Of a stretch of 53,863 bases of DNA, positions 24,153-32,334 are shown in pieces. The notes under the pieces are model-generated. The model ran no database searches. It was given only the letters and a program-made list of their open reading frames with translations, and was not told where the DNA came from. Each line of letters begins with the position of its first letter. Position 1 is the first letter of the stretch. Made by a program: the position numbers and the translations under genes. Source of the stretch: Clostridia bacterium (GTDB taxonomy: Bacteria > Bacillota > Clostridia > UBA1381); the NCBI GenBank assembly GCA_017935675.1, contig JAGBHE010000047.1, forward strand, positions 1-53,863, read 5' to 3'.

Positions 24153-24975
24153 CGACAGCTTTTATGCACAGGGGCATAAGGCGTCGGAGGAAATGCCAAA
24201 ATGGCTCAGAGAATTTGGGCTGAACGCATATGAATATCAGTGCGGAAACGGAGTAAGATGCGGCGAGGCAACGGCAAGAAAAATTGCAGCGGAGGCAGCG
24301 GAAAATAATATTATTATGAGCGTACATTCGCCGTACTATATAAACCTTGCAACGCCGGACGAGGAAAAGCGTGCCGGCGGAATCAATTATATTCTGCAGT
24401 CGGCACAGCTTGCAAAGTACCTCGGCGGCGAGCGTGTTGTGGTGCATAGCGGTGCGATTGGCAAAATGGAGAGGGCGGAGGCACTTGAATATGCCAAGAA
24501 GACTCTTCTTCTTGCGAGGCAGGAAATGATAAACGGCGGCTTTGAAAATATCCGTCTGTGCATAGAGACTATGGGAAAAATCAATCAGCTGGGAAATCTT
24601 GATGAGGTTATGGAGCTTTGCAGACTTGATGAAAGCTTTCTTCCGTGCATAGATTTCGGTCACTTAAATGCAAGAACTCTGGGCGGACTTAAAACCAAGG
24701 CGGATTTTGAAGTGATTTTTGACGCTATAGAAAATAAGCTGGGGATAGAGCGTCTGAAGGTTTTCCACAGCCATTTCAGCAAAATCGAGTATACAAAGGG
24801 AGGGGAGAAAAAGCATCTGACCTTCAGTGATACCGTTTTTGGACCGGATTTTGATTTTGTGGCGGAAGTTATGGCACAAAGGGATATCGGTCCGACGATT
24901 ATCTGTGAATCTGCCGGAACACAGGCAGAGGACGCACTTGCTATGAAGAAAATTTATGAAGCGATAGCTAAGTAA
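24121..24975 (+). CDS. nfo: Endonuclease IV-like AP endonuclease (TIM barrel)
   Basis: This 284-residue protein of the AP endonuclease 2 / xylose isomerase-like barrel family has trinuclear zinc ligands in SVHSPYY, VVHSGA, CIETMGK, CIDFGHLNAR, FHSHFSK and CESAGTQ. It should cut DNA at abasic sites during base excision repair. The start at 24121 lies inside aroK, 32 bases before its stop codon, with TTGGAGGAAAAT as the ribosome-binding site, so the overlap is real. It is placed last in a yqeG-aroE-aroK-nfo operon. Sugar-phosphate isomerases share the fold, but the ligand set favours the nuclease. Confidence 0.85.
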   Translation: MKANFGAAGNSDSFYAQGHKASEEMPKWLREFGLNAYEYQCGNGVRCGEATARKIAAEAAENNIIMSVHSPYYINLATPDEEKRAGGINYILQSAQLAKYLGGERVVVHSGAIGKMERAEALEYAKKTLLLARQEMINGGFENIRLCIETMGKINQLGNLDEVMELCRLDESFLPCIDFGHLNARTLGGLKTKADFEVIFDAIENKLGIERLKVFHSHFSKIEYTKGGEKKHLTFSDTVFGPDFDFVAEVMAQRDIGPTIICESAGTQAEDALAMKKIYEAIAK

Positions 24976-25014
24976 GAATATACGACAACAGTTATAATTC
25001 TTTTGCAAAAAGTC

Positions 25015-25043
25015 TTGACAAAATAGAGATAATGTATTATAAT
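25015..25043 (+). promoter_or_regulatory. Promoter of the tRNA-Thr gene
   Basis: TTGACA (25015-25020), 17 bp, TATAAT (25038-25043): a full consensus, 12 bases before the tRNA 5' end. Confidence 0.88.
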
Positions 25044-25054
25044 TATGTTGTTGT

Positions 25055-25130
<76 letters not shown>

Positions 25131-25160
25131 AAAGCACTTAGCAAATGCTAAGTGCTTTTT
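25131..25160 (+). terminator. Terminator of tRNA-Thr
   Basis: A 12-bp perfect stem (25131-25142 with 25147-25158), loop AAAT, and T run to 25160, immediately after the encoded CCA. Confidence 0.92.
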
Positions 25161-25220
25161 CATATAATAGAAATACGATAGTTCCTGTATCGGAGGAATG
25201 AAATTAGGGAGGTAAGTTTT

Positions 25221-26579
25221 ATGACGGACGAAAAGAGAGGTAATTTTACCGGTAAAATCGGATTTGTGCTTGCAGCGGCAGGCTCTGCCGTGGGATTGGG
25301 AAATATATGGAGATTCCCGTATCTTGCTGCAAAATACGGCGGTGGTATTTTCCTGTTGGTTTATATTATCCTTGCTGTTACTTTTGGCTTTGCTCTTATG
25401 GTGGGCGAAATTGCATTGGGAAGAAAAACGGGACTTAGTGCAATTGGTGCGTTTAAAGCCCTTAACAAAAAATATTCATTTATAGGATATCTTGCTGCGA
25501 TTGTCCCTGCGATAATTCTTCCGTATTATTCGGTTATCGGCGGATGGGTTATGAAATATCTGTATGAGTTTTTGGTTGGCGGAGCTTTAGATACTGCAAA
25601 TGATGCATTTTTCGGAAGCTTTATATCACAGCCGACAGAGCCGGTTCTTTGGTTTTTGATATTTCTTGCAATAACTGCGGTGGTGGTGCTTTGCGGTGTT
25701 GAAAAGGGCGTTGAAAAGGTAAGTAAATGCATGATGCCGATTTTGGTTGTACTGTCTGTGTTTATTGCAATTTATTCGATATTTATGCCGGGTGCAATGG
25801 ATGGTGTTTTATATTACATATTGCCTGATTTTTCAAAGTTTTCGGCAACAACCGTCCTTGCGGCTATGGGACAGCTGTTCTATTCGATGTCGCTTGCTAT
25901 GGGTATTATGATAACCTACGGCTCATATATGAAAAAGGAAGTAAATCTGGAGTCTTCTGTTAAGCAGATTGAGCTTTTTGATACAGGAATTGCCTTTTTT
26001 GCAGGACTTATGATTATTCCGGCAGTGTTTGCGTTCTCAGGCGGAAGCCCGGAGGCACTTGGTAAAGGTCCGAGCCTTATGTTTGTAACACTTCCAAAGG
26101 TTTTTGAGTCTATGGCTGGCGGAACATTTATAGGTATTGCATTTTTCCTGCTTGTTTTGTTTGCTGCACTGACCTCGTCGATTTCGCTGATGGAAACGGT
26201 TGTATCTATTATTTGCGATAAGTTTAAGTTGGGCAGAAAGCTTGTTTGTGCGATAGTTTTTGTGGGTGCTGCCATTATAGGTCTTCCTTCATCACTCGGC
26301 TACAGCATTTGGAGTGATGTGACCATTATAGGATTGCAGTTCCTTGACTTCTTTGACTTTATAAGCAACAGTGTTTTAATGCCGATTGTTGCGTTTTTAA
26401 CCTGTATATTTATCGGATATGTTATCAAGCCGCAAACACTGATTGATGAAGTTGAGACTTCGGCAGTCTTTAAGAGAAAAAGGCTTTTCTCGGTTGTTAT
26501 CAAATATATTGCACCTATTTGTATTGTGTTAATTTTGATTTCGTCTGTGCTTGATGCATTCGGCATATTTAAAATATGA
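25221..26579 (+). CDS. Neurotransmitter:sodium symporter (NSS) family transporter
   Basis: This sodium-coupled amino-acid importer has 452 residues and about 11 membrane segments. The first contains the family signature GFVLAAAGSAVGLGNIWRFP, which forms part of the substrate and sodium sites. PYYSVIGGWV marks the third segment. LFYSMSLAMGIMITYGSY marks the sixth, and LTSSISLMETVVS the eighth. Bacterial members such as LeuT/TnaT-type carriers move hydrophobic or aromatic amino acids, and the substrate here is unknown. GGGAGG lies nine bases before the ATG, and a strong terminator follows. Confidence 0.93.
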   Translation: MTDEKRGNFTGKIGFVLAAAGSAVGLGNIWRFPYLAAKYGGGIFLLVYIILAVTFGFALMVGEIALGRKTGLSAIGAFKALNKKYSFIGYLAAIVPAIILPYYSVIGGWVMKYLYEFLVGGALDTANDAFFGSFISQPTEPVLWFLIFLAITAVVVLCGVEKGVEKVSKCMMPILVVLSVFIAIYSIFMPGAMDGVLYYILPDFSKFSATTVLAAMGQLFYSMSLAMGIMITYGSYMKKEVNLESSVKQIELFDTGIAFFAGLMIIPAVFAFSGGSPEALGKGPSLMFVTLPKVFESMAGGTFIGIAFFLLVLFAALTSSISLMETVVSIICDKFKLGRKLVCAIVFVGAAIIGLPSSLGYSIWSDVTIIGLQFLDFFDFISNSVLMPIVAFLTCIFIGYVIKPQTLIDEVETSAVFKRKRLFSVVIKYIAPICIVLILISSVLDAFGIFKI

Positions 26580-26596
26580 CATAAGAAAAAAATTGG

Positions 26597-26625
26597 AGAG
26601 AACACGCTTATGTGTTCTCTTTTTT
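26597..26625 (+). terminator. Terminator after the NSS transporter
   Basis: The 9-bp stem AGAGAACAC/GTGTTCTCT (26597-26605 and 26612-26620) is followed by T to 26625. Confidence 0.88.
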
Positions 26626-26666
26626 CATAAAGTATAATTTTTACAATAAAACGTAAAAAATAACCG

Positions 26667-26695
26667 TTTACAAATAATGCCATGTGTGTTATAAT
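26667..26695 (+). promoter_or_regulatory. Promoter of the GH38 gene
   Basis: TTTACA (26667-26672), 17 bp, TATAAT (26690-26695). Transcription would start near 26702, which excludes the upstream in-frame ATG at 26682 as the translation start. Confidence 0.78.
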
Positions 26696-26765
26696 ACAGC
26701 GGATAGAAGTTGTATTTTGCAGTATAATTTACTTGATGAAATGCATAAAGCGGAGGGAGATTTTT

Positions 26766-29246
26766 ATGGCTAAAAAACTACATTTATTATGCAATGCACA
26801 TTTAGACCCTGTATGGCAGTGGGAATGGGAGGAAGGAGCAGCGGAAGCTCTGTCTACCTTCCGTATTGCGGCGGATTTTTGTGATGAGTATGATAATTTT
26901 GTGTTCTGTCACAATGAGGCACTTTTATATAAATGGATAGAGGAATATGACATGCCGCTTTTTGAGCGTATAAAGGGGCTTGTAAGGGCAGGAAAGTGGC
27001 ACATAATGGGAGGCTGGCATCTGCAGCCCGACTGCAACCTGCCGAGCGGAGAAGGCTTTGTGCGTCAGATTTATGCAGGAAGAACCTACTTTTTGGAAAA
27101 ATTCGGCGTTGTGCCGACTGTTGCGGTGAATGTTGACCCTTTTGGACATTCACGAGGTTTAGTGCAGATTTTGAAAAAGACAGGCTACGAAGGCTACCTG
27201 TTCATGCGTCCGGGTGACGGAGACCGCTTTATAAAGCTGCCGTCAAACGAATTTAAGTGGGTAGGCTATGACGGCTCGGAGGTTGTCGGAATCCGCATAC
27301 ACGGCGACTATAATTCCAAAAAGGGAAGAGCCGCAGAAAAAATACGCGAGTATATTGATTTGTGTGGCGAGGACGATTTCTTCCTGTGTCTTTGGGGAAT
27401 AGGAAATCATGGCGGAGGTCCTTCCAAAAAGGATTTGGACGATATAGAAAAGCTTAGCTCTGAGGTTATAAAGGACGGAGTAGAGCTTATTCAGTCAACT
27501 CCCGAAAAATATGTTAAAGAGGTAAAGCAAAAGCATGAGCTGCCTGAATTTGCCGAGAGTATAAATCCTTGGGCAGTCGGCTGCTATACAAGTCAGGTCA
27601 GAGTTAAGCAGAAGTACAGGCTTGCGGAAAATACATATTTTATGGCGGAAATAATGGCTTCGCATGCAAGCTCGCAGGGGCTTATGGAATACCCGAAGGA
27701 GGAGCTTGCACAGGCTTTATATGACATACTCACAATTCAGTTCCATGATACGCTGCCCGGCTCGTCTATTCAGCCTGCCGAGGAAATGGCAATTCGCATG
27801 CTGGATCACGCTGTTGAAGCTTTGAGCCGCGTTAAGGCAAGAGCATTTTTTGCTTTGTCGGCAGGACAGAAAAAGGCAGATGAGGATAAAATTCCGATGT
27901 TTGCATATAACCCGTATCCGTATCCGATAAGCGGTGATTTCACATGTGAATTTATGCTTTGGGACCAGAACTGGAATAAAGAGTTTTTGATGCCGAGAGT
28001 ATATGATGAATCGGGAAATGTTGTGCCGTCACAGTGCGAAAAGGAGTACAGCACCGTACCTTTGGAGTGGAGAAAGCGTGTAGTATTCAACGCAACACTA
28101 AAGCCAATGAGCTTAAGCAGATTTGACTGTGCCTTTGACGTTATTGAACAGAAACCTACGCCAACGCTTGAGAATAATGAAACTCATTATATTTTCAAAC
28201 GCGGCGATAAGCATATTGAAATTAATAAGAAAACAGGTCTTGTGGACGTTTTTGCTCAAAACGGAGTAAATTATGTTAAGGGCGGAGCTTTTTCTCTTGA
28301 TGTATACGGCGATAACTATGACCCATGGGGTATGACGGTTACGGCATTTCGTGACAAAATCGGAGAATTTACTCTGCTTACTCCCGATGAGACGATGGAA
28401 TTTTGTTGTACCGACGCACCGATAGAGGCGGTTCACGTAATTGAAAGCGGAGACGTGCGTGTGACGGTGGAGGCAGTTTTCGGATATAAAAGCTCAAGAG
28501 CAGTTGTAAAATATATTATGTCCGAGAAAGAGGGACTGAAAATTGACGTGCGTATTGTGTGGGATCAAAAGCAGAAGCTGGTAAAGCTTGCTGTTCCTAC
28601 AGGCTTTGCGGACACTTGTTTTGGTGAGCATGCCTATGGTCGTGAAGAGCTTAAGGGCGGACTTGAGGAAAATGTTTCGCAGAAATATATCGCTGTTTGT
28701 TCGGAGGATAAGGCATTGATTGCATCGAATAACGGTGTTTACGGCTCATCGTTTGATGAAACCGACGGAATCTTGAATATTACGCTTCTTCGCTCTGCGA
28801 GCTACTGTGCACACCCTCTGCCGGAGCGTGTAACAATGCCGCAGGACAGATATATGCCTTATATTGAGCAGGGCGAGCGTGATTTCTCCTTCCGTTTTGA
28901 CGTTGGAGAAAGAGAGGAAATGCTCAAAAAAGCACCGATTACGGCACAGGAATTTAATATGCAGCCGATGCTTTTGTCCTTCTATCCTACAGGCGTAGGC
29001 AAGCTGCCGAAATCTCCGTTTGCTCTTTCGGATAATAGCGTGAATATGACAACGCTCAAAAAGGCGGAAAACGGCGACGGATATATAATTCGTCTGTTCA
29101 ATCCGACCGAGAAGGAATGCGAGGTAACAGCTTCATACGGAGAAAACAGCATAAAGCTTCGCTTTGGCAGCTTTGAAATAAAAACTCTGCGTGCAAGCGA
29201 AGATAAAATTTCCGAGACTGACCTTCTGGAAAATCTTTTAGATTAA
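26766..29246 (+). CDS. GH38 alpha-mannosidase
   Basis: This retaining exo-alpha-mannosidase has 826 residues and no signal peptide, and probably acts on imported mannosides in the cytosol. Zinc ligands are His12 and Asp14 in NAHLDP, Asp124 (also the nucleophile) in NVDPFGHS, and His327 in QFHDTLPGSS. The helical middle domain and the long beta-sandwich C-terminal region are complete. Its arrangement follows the bacterial branch of GH38. The start at 26766 has CGGAGGGAG in front and lies downstream of the predicted promoter, which rules out a longer form from 26682. It stands as a single-gene unit between two terminators, close to the GH3 gene. Confidence 0.94.
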   Translation: MAKKLHLLCNAHLDPVWQWEWEEGAAEALSTFRIAADFCDEYDNFVFCHNEALLYKWIEEYDMPLFERIKGLVRAGKWHIMGGWHLQPDCNLPSGEGFVRQIYAGRTYFLEKFGVVPTVAVNVDPFGHSRGLVQILKKTGYEGYLFMRPGDGDRFIKLPSNEFKWVGYDGSEVVGIRIHGDYNSKKGRAAEKIREYIDLCGEDDFFLCLWGIGNHGGGPSKKDLDDIEKLSSEVIKDGVELIQSTPEKYVKEVKQKHELPEFAESINPWAVGCYTSQVRVKQKYRLAENTYFMAEIMASHASSQGLMEYPKEELAQALYDILTIQFHDTLPGSSIQPAEEMAIRMLDHAVEALSRVKARAFFALSAGQKKADEDKIPMFAYNPYPYPISGDFTCEFMLWDQNWNKEFLMPRVYDESGNVVPSQCEKEYSTVPLEWRKRVVFNATLKPMSLSRFDCAFDVIEQKPTPTLENNETHYIFKRGDKHIEINKKTGLVDVFAQNGVNYVKGGAFSLDVYGDNYDPWGMTVTAFRDKIGEFTLLTPDETMEFCCTDAPIEAVHVIESGDVRVTVEAVFGYKSSRAVVKYIMSEKEGLKIDVRIVWDQKQKLVKLAVPTGFADTCFGEHAYGREELKGGLEENVSQKYIAVCSEDKALIASNNGVYGSSFDETDGILNITLLRSASYCAHPLPERVTMPQDRYMPYIEQGERDFSFRFDVGEREEMLKKAPITAQEFNMQPMLLSFYPTGVGKLPKSPFALSDNSVNMTTLKKAENGDGYIIRLFNPTEKECEVTASYGENSIKLRFGSFEIKTLRASEDKISETDLLENLLD

Positions 29247-29270
29247 TAAAATACTTAAACTAATAATAGA

Positions 29271-29311
29271 AAGAGTGCATCACCATTTTTTGATTGATGC
29301 ACTCTTTTTTT
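29271..29311 (+). terminator. Terminator between GH38 and the DUF421 gene
   Basis: The 12-bp perfect stem AAGAGTGCATCA/TGATGCACTCTT (29271-29282 and 29295-29306) is followed by T to 29311. It may serve both converging genes, although the minus-strand T run is shorter. Confidence 0.88.
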
Positions 29312-29316
29312 GATGC

Positions 29317-29991
29317 TTATTCTCCCGAGAAAAGCGACAGCTTGTTATTTGGGTCGCAAACTCCGAGAAAAATTTCTTTTGCATTATGATATCCCTGAGC
29401 CTTTATCTGTTTCTCAAGCCATGTTGTATCAAGTCCCATTCGCTTTAAATTTTCGTCTAAAATTCTTCCGTCCATAATAACCTCGGTGCAGATTTGCTCT
29501 TGCGTTGGGGTTAAATTTATGTCGGCAGGATTTAAGGGACGCTTATCGCTTGAGGGCAGGATTGTGAGCTTGCCGTTATATTCAAAAATGGCGGTTTGAA
29601 TATCGTTAAGATTAAAATATCCCAACTGTCTGCACATAACCATAAATTCGCTTAAATCCAGCTTGGCTTTTTTCATATTGCTGCGGTAGAGCTTACCGTT
29701 GTTCATAAGAATTGTAGGAGTGCCGTTGATGTATTTCCTGAGCCGCGGGACTTTGCTCGTTATGACACTGAAGCACACAGAAACTCCGCCGTAGACTGCA
29801 ATAGCAATAAGCGGCTTCCACGGCTCTTCAAGCTCGGTGGCAAGCTCGGCCGCAATCGAGCCGATGGTAATAGCGGAAACATAGTCAAAAAAATCAAGGT
29901 GGCTTATCTGCTTGTGTCCCATTATTTTTGCGGTAATAAGCAAAGCAACAGCAGACAAGAGTGACGTCAGTATAACTTTTAGTATATCCAT
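29317..29991 (-). CDS. DUF421 (YetF-type) membrane protein
   Basis: This 224-residue inner-membrane protein has three N-terminal hydrophobic segments (LTSLLSAVALLITAKIMG, FFDYVSAITIGSIAAELA, PLIAIAVYGGVSVCFSVI). A cytosolic DUF421 domain follows, with GTPTILMNNGKLYRSNMKKAKLD and FMVMCRQLGYFNLNDIQTAIFE. YetF-like proteins occur in spore formers and in Bacillus the related YdfS/YetF/YkjA group has been tied to germinant-receptor function, but many copies have unknown roles. The start at 29991 is fixed by AGGAGG six bases upstream; an upstream in-frame ATG lacks a site. Confidence 0.88.
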   Translation of the reverse strand: MDILKVILTSLLSAVALLITAKIMGHKQISHLDFFDYVSAITIGSIAAELATELEEPWKPLIAIAVYGGVSVCFSVITSKVPRLRKYINGTPTILMNNGKLYRSNMKKAKLDLSEFMVMCRQLGYFNLNDIQTAIFEYNGKLTILPSSDKRPLNPADINLTPTQEQICTEVIMDGRILDENLKRMGLDTTWLEKQIKAQGYHNAKEIFLGVCDPNNKLSLFSGE

Positions 29992-30120
29992 ATTATTCCT
30001 CCTAAGCTTTATCCTATAATTATTTCCCAAAAAGTATAGTTGTATACTCTGCAAACAATAGATAAAAATTGCGAAATAGCGGTTTTATTATGGACAATAT
30101 TTGGAAACTTAGAATTTTTG

Positions 30121-30149
30121 TTGACAGTGAAAAAAAGGCTTGGTATTTT
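30121..30149 (+). promoter_or_regulatory. Promoter of the GH3 gene
   Basis: TTGACA (30121-30126), 17 bp, TATTTT (30144-30149) with an extended -10 TGG directly before it. Confidence 0.7.
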
Positions 30150-30180
30150 AAGAGTGAACTAAAAAAGGAAGGATATATTT

Positions 30181-32214
30181 ATGAAAAAGAATGTTCAATC
30201 GCTGATAAAGCAAATGACAACAAAGGAAAAGATAATGTTTTTAGAGGGTGCGGCGAGCATGGATACAGCGGCGTGTGAGCGGCTCGGTATTCCTGCCATA
30301 ACCTTTGCAGACGGACCCTTGGGAGTGCGAATTGAAGACGGCGAGGAGGAAAACTGCACCTGCTTTCCGTGTGGCAGTGCCATGGCGGCTACGTGGAATG
30401 ATGCAGTTATTGAAAAAATGGGAGCGGCACTTGGCGAGGACTGCATAGAGCATAAAAAAGACGCCATATTAGGTCCGGCAATTAATATCAAAAGAACGCC
30501 TGTATGCGGCAGAAATTTCGAGTATTTTTCAGAAGACCCGTATCTTGTCGGAAAAATCGCCGCAGCTTATATAAGAGGAGTGCAGAAGCTCGGCGTAGGA
30601 ACTTGTGTTAAGCATTTTGCGGCGAACAATCAGGAGACGGACCGCGGCGGTGTTAGCGTTGAGGTTGACGAACGCACGTTAAGGGACATCTATTTAAAGC
30701 CGTTTGAAATTGCGGTAAAAGAGGCAAATCCGACAAGCCTTATGTGTGCATATAACCGAGTGAACGGCATGCTTTGTTCGGAAAATAAGCATCTTATGAA
30801 GGACATTCTGCGTGATGACTGGGGATATGGCGGAATAATGGTTTCCGACTGGCACGCTGTAAAAAATCCGGCATATTCATTAAAGAACGGATTGGATTTG
30901 CAGATGCCGCACGCCGATATAACAAAGCCGAGCATAGAAAATGCGTTAAAGGCGGGCGAAATTTCCGAGGCGGAAATTGACGCAGCAATATCGCGGCTGA
31001 TTGATTTTGCGGTAAATGTAAAAAGGTCGGAAATTTCCTATAACCGCGACCGTTTGCACGAAATAGCAAGAGAGGTGTCACGTGAAAGCGTTGTTTTACT
31101 TAAAAATGACAATAACCTTCTTCCGCTCACGCCCGAAAAGTGCAAAGAAATCGTTGTAATCGGTGAATATGCAGTAAAACCCGTTTTCAGAGGTATGGGA
31201 AGTGCAAGAGTGTATCCGCACCCTGAATATGTAGATATTCCGCTTGACTGCATAAAGAAAAACCTTGGAGAAAGCGTAAAGGTTACATATGTTGAGGGAT
31301 ATTCCTCCGCGTTGGAGACAAGGTCGATTTTTGACTTTATGCCGGCGAGAATACCCGAGGCGGAGGAGATAAAAAGTGCAGATGCCGTTATAGTGTTTAT
31401 GGGAACGCAGGAGGGACTTGACACTGAGGGAGCGGACAGACCGAGCGGCGGAATTGACCCTTATTATACTGCTTATCTTGAAAGGATAACTTCTTTAAAT
31501 AAAAATGTGGTTGTGGTTTTGGAGAACGGCTCAGGAATTACAGCTCATGTATGGCACACACTTGTTCCCGCAGTGGCAGAAATGTGGATGGGCGGCGAAG
31601 GCGGCGGCAAAGCGATTGCCGATGTGCTGTGCGGCTTGGTAAGCCCATGCGGAAAGCTGCCGGAGACCTTTGCGAAAAAGCTAAGGTGCGATATTGATTT
31701 TCCGGGAGACGGCTACAAAGTGCTTTATGATGAAAAGTGGGCTGTAGGCTACAGATATTACGATATGCACACAGGCGAAATTGCATTTCCTTTCGGACAC
31801 GGACTTTCGTACACCGATTTTGAGTATTCGGATTTGAATATAAAAGCTAAAGGCGATGATATAAAAATTTCGCTGAAAATCAAAAACATCGGCACATTTC
31901 CCGGAAAAGAAATTGTCCAGATTTATGCTAAATCGGCACGCTCATATGTTTCGCGTCCCGAAAAGGAGCTTATAGCTTATTATAAAACAAAGGAAATAGA
32001 GCCGGGAGGGACGGAGACGGCAGAAATAGTTGTTCCTAAATCAAATCTTGCGTATTTTAATACAACCCTTAAAAAGCGTGTTATCGAGCCGGGACGCTAC
32101 ATCATATACGCCGCGGCGTCCTCGCAGGATTTGCGACTTTTTAGTGAATATATTCATTCGGCTGACGACTTTCCGTATACGATTGACACCGTTACCGAAA
32201 CGATTGTGGGATAA
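30181..32214 (+). CDS. GH3 family glycosidase (beta-glucosidase/beta-xylosidase type)
   Basis: This 677-residue cytosolic exo-beta-glycosidase lacks a signal peptide. The N-terminal barrel has FADGPLGVR, GPAINIKRTPVCGRNFEYFSE and CVKHFAANNQE, and the nucleophile Asp223 is in GIMVSDWHA. The alpha/beta sandwich follows (VSRESVVLLKNDNNLLPL), then a fibronectin-III-like C-terminal domain (FPFGHGLSYTDFEYS, NIGTFPGKEIVQIYAK). Domain order and length match three-domain GH3 enzymes. Sugar specificity is not readable. It has its own promoter and lies just before the surface-glycan locus, so it probably finishes imported oligosaccharides. Confidence 0.93.
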   Translation: MKKNVQSLIKQMTTKEKIMFLEGAASMDTAACERLGIPAITFADGPLGVRIEDGEEENCTCFPCGSAMAATWNDAVIEKMGAALGEDCIEHKKDAILGPAINIKRTPVCGRNFEYFSEDPYLVGKIAAAYIRGVQKLGVGTCVKHFAANNQETDRGGVSVEVDERTLRDIYLKPFEIAVKEANPTSLMCAYNRVNGMLCSENKHLMKDILRDDWGYGGIMVSDWHAVKNPAYSLKNGLDLQMPHADITKPSIENALKAGEISEAEIDAAISRLIDFAVNVKRSEISYNRDRLHEIAREVSRESVVLLKNDNNLLPLTPEKCKEIVVIGEYAVKPVFRGMGSARVYPHPEYVDIPLDCIKKNLGESVKVTYVEGYSSALETRSIFDFMPARIPEAEEIKSADAVIVFMGTQEGLDTEGADRPSGGIDPYYTAYLERITSLNKNVVVVLENGSGITAHVWHTLVPAVAEMWMGGEGGGKAIADVLCGLVSPCGKLPETFAKKLRCDIDFPGDGYKVLYDEKWAVGYRYYDMHTGEIAFPFGHGLSYTDFEYSDLNIKAKGDDIKISLKIKNIGTFPGKEIVQIYAKSARSYVSRPEKELIAYYKTKEIEPGGTETAEIVVPKSNLAYFNTTLKKRVIEPGRYIIYAAASSQDLRLFSEYIHSADDFPYTIDTVTETIVG

Positions 32215-32247
32215 GCTGTTAATTGTTAATGATTTTTAAACAAAATT

Positions 32248-32305
32248 TTGTTAATGTGCAAACAAAAATTTATCCATTGGAAATAATTCGGCAATAAAGT
32301 AAAAT
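32248..32305 (+). promoter_or_regulatory. Promoter with paired AraC-type half-sites, upstream of the two-lectin protein
   Basis: Half-site 1 is TTGTTAATGTGCA (32248) and half-site 2 is TTATCCATTGGAA (32270), 22 bases apart. The second overlaps the -35 box TTGGAA (32277-32282), and the -10 box TAAAAT is at 32300-32305 after 17 bp. The half-sites match the consensus TTATCCATnTGCA at 9 and 10 of 12 fixed positions. The distance from half-site 2 to the -10 box is 30 bases, the same as at 38361. Confidence 0.68.
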
Positions 32306-32334
32306 CAAGATAGATATTTTAAGGAGGTATAATA

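Noticed and set aside
25131..25160. Riboswitch or attenuator ahead of the NSS transporter
   Set aside because: The hairpin abuts the tRNA CCA end and has a T run, so it is the tRNA terminator. No further structure was seen before the transporter.
26682..26765. N-terminal extension of the GH38 protein from ATG 26682
   Set aside because: The predicted -10 box (26690-26695) lies downstream of this ATG, and the real start at 26766 has a strong ribosome-binding site and the family-typical beginning.
30069..30278. Short frame of 69 codons before and into the GH3 gene
   Set aside because: It overlaps the GH3 start in another frame, crosses the predicted GH3 promoter and resembles no known protein. 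It has no good ribosome-binding site.
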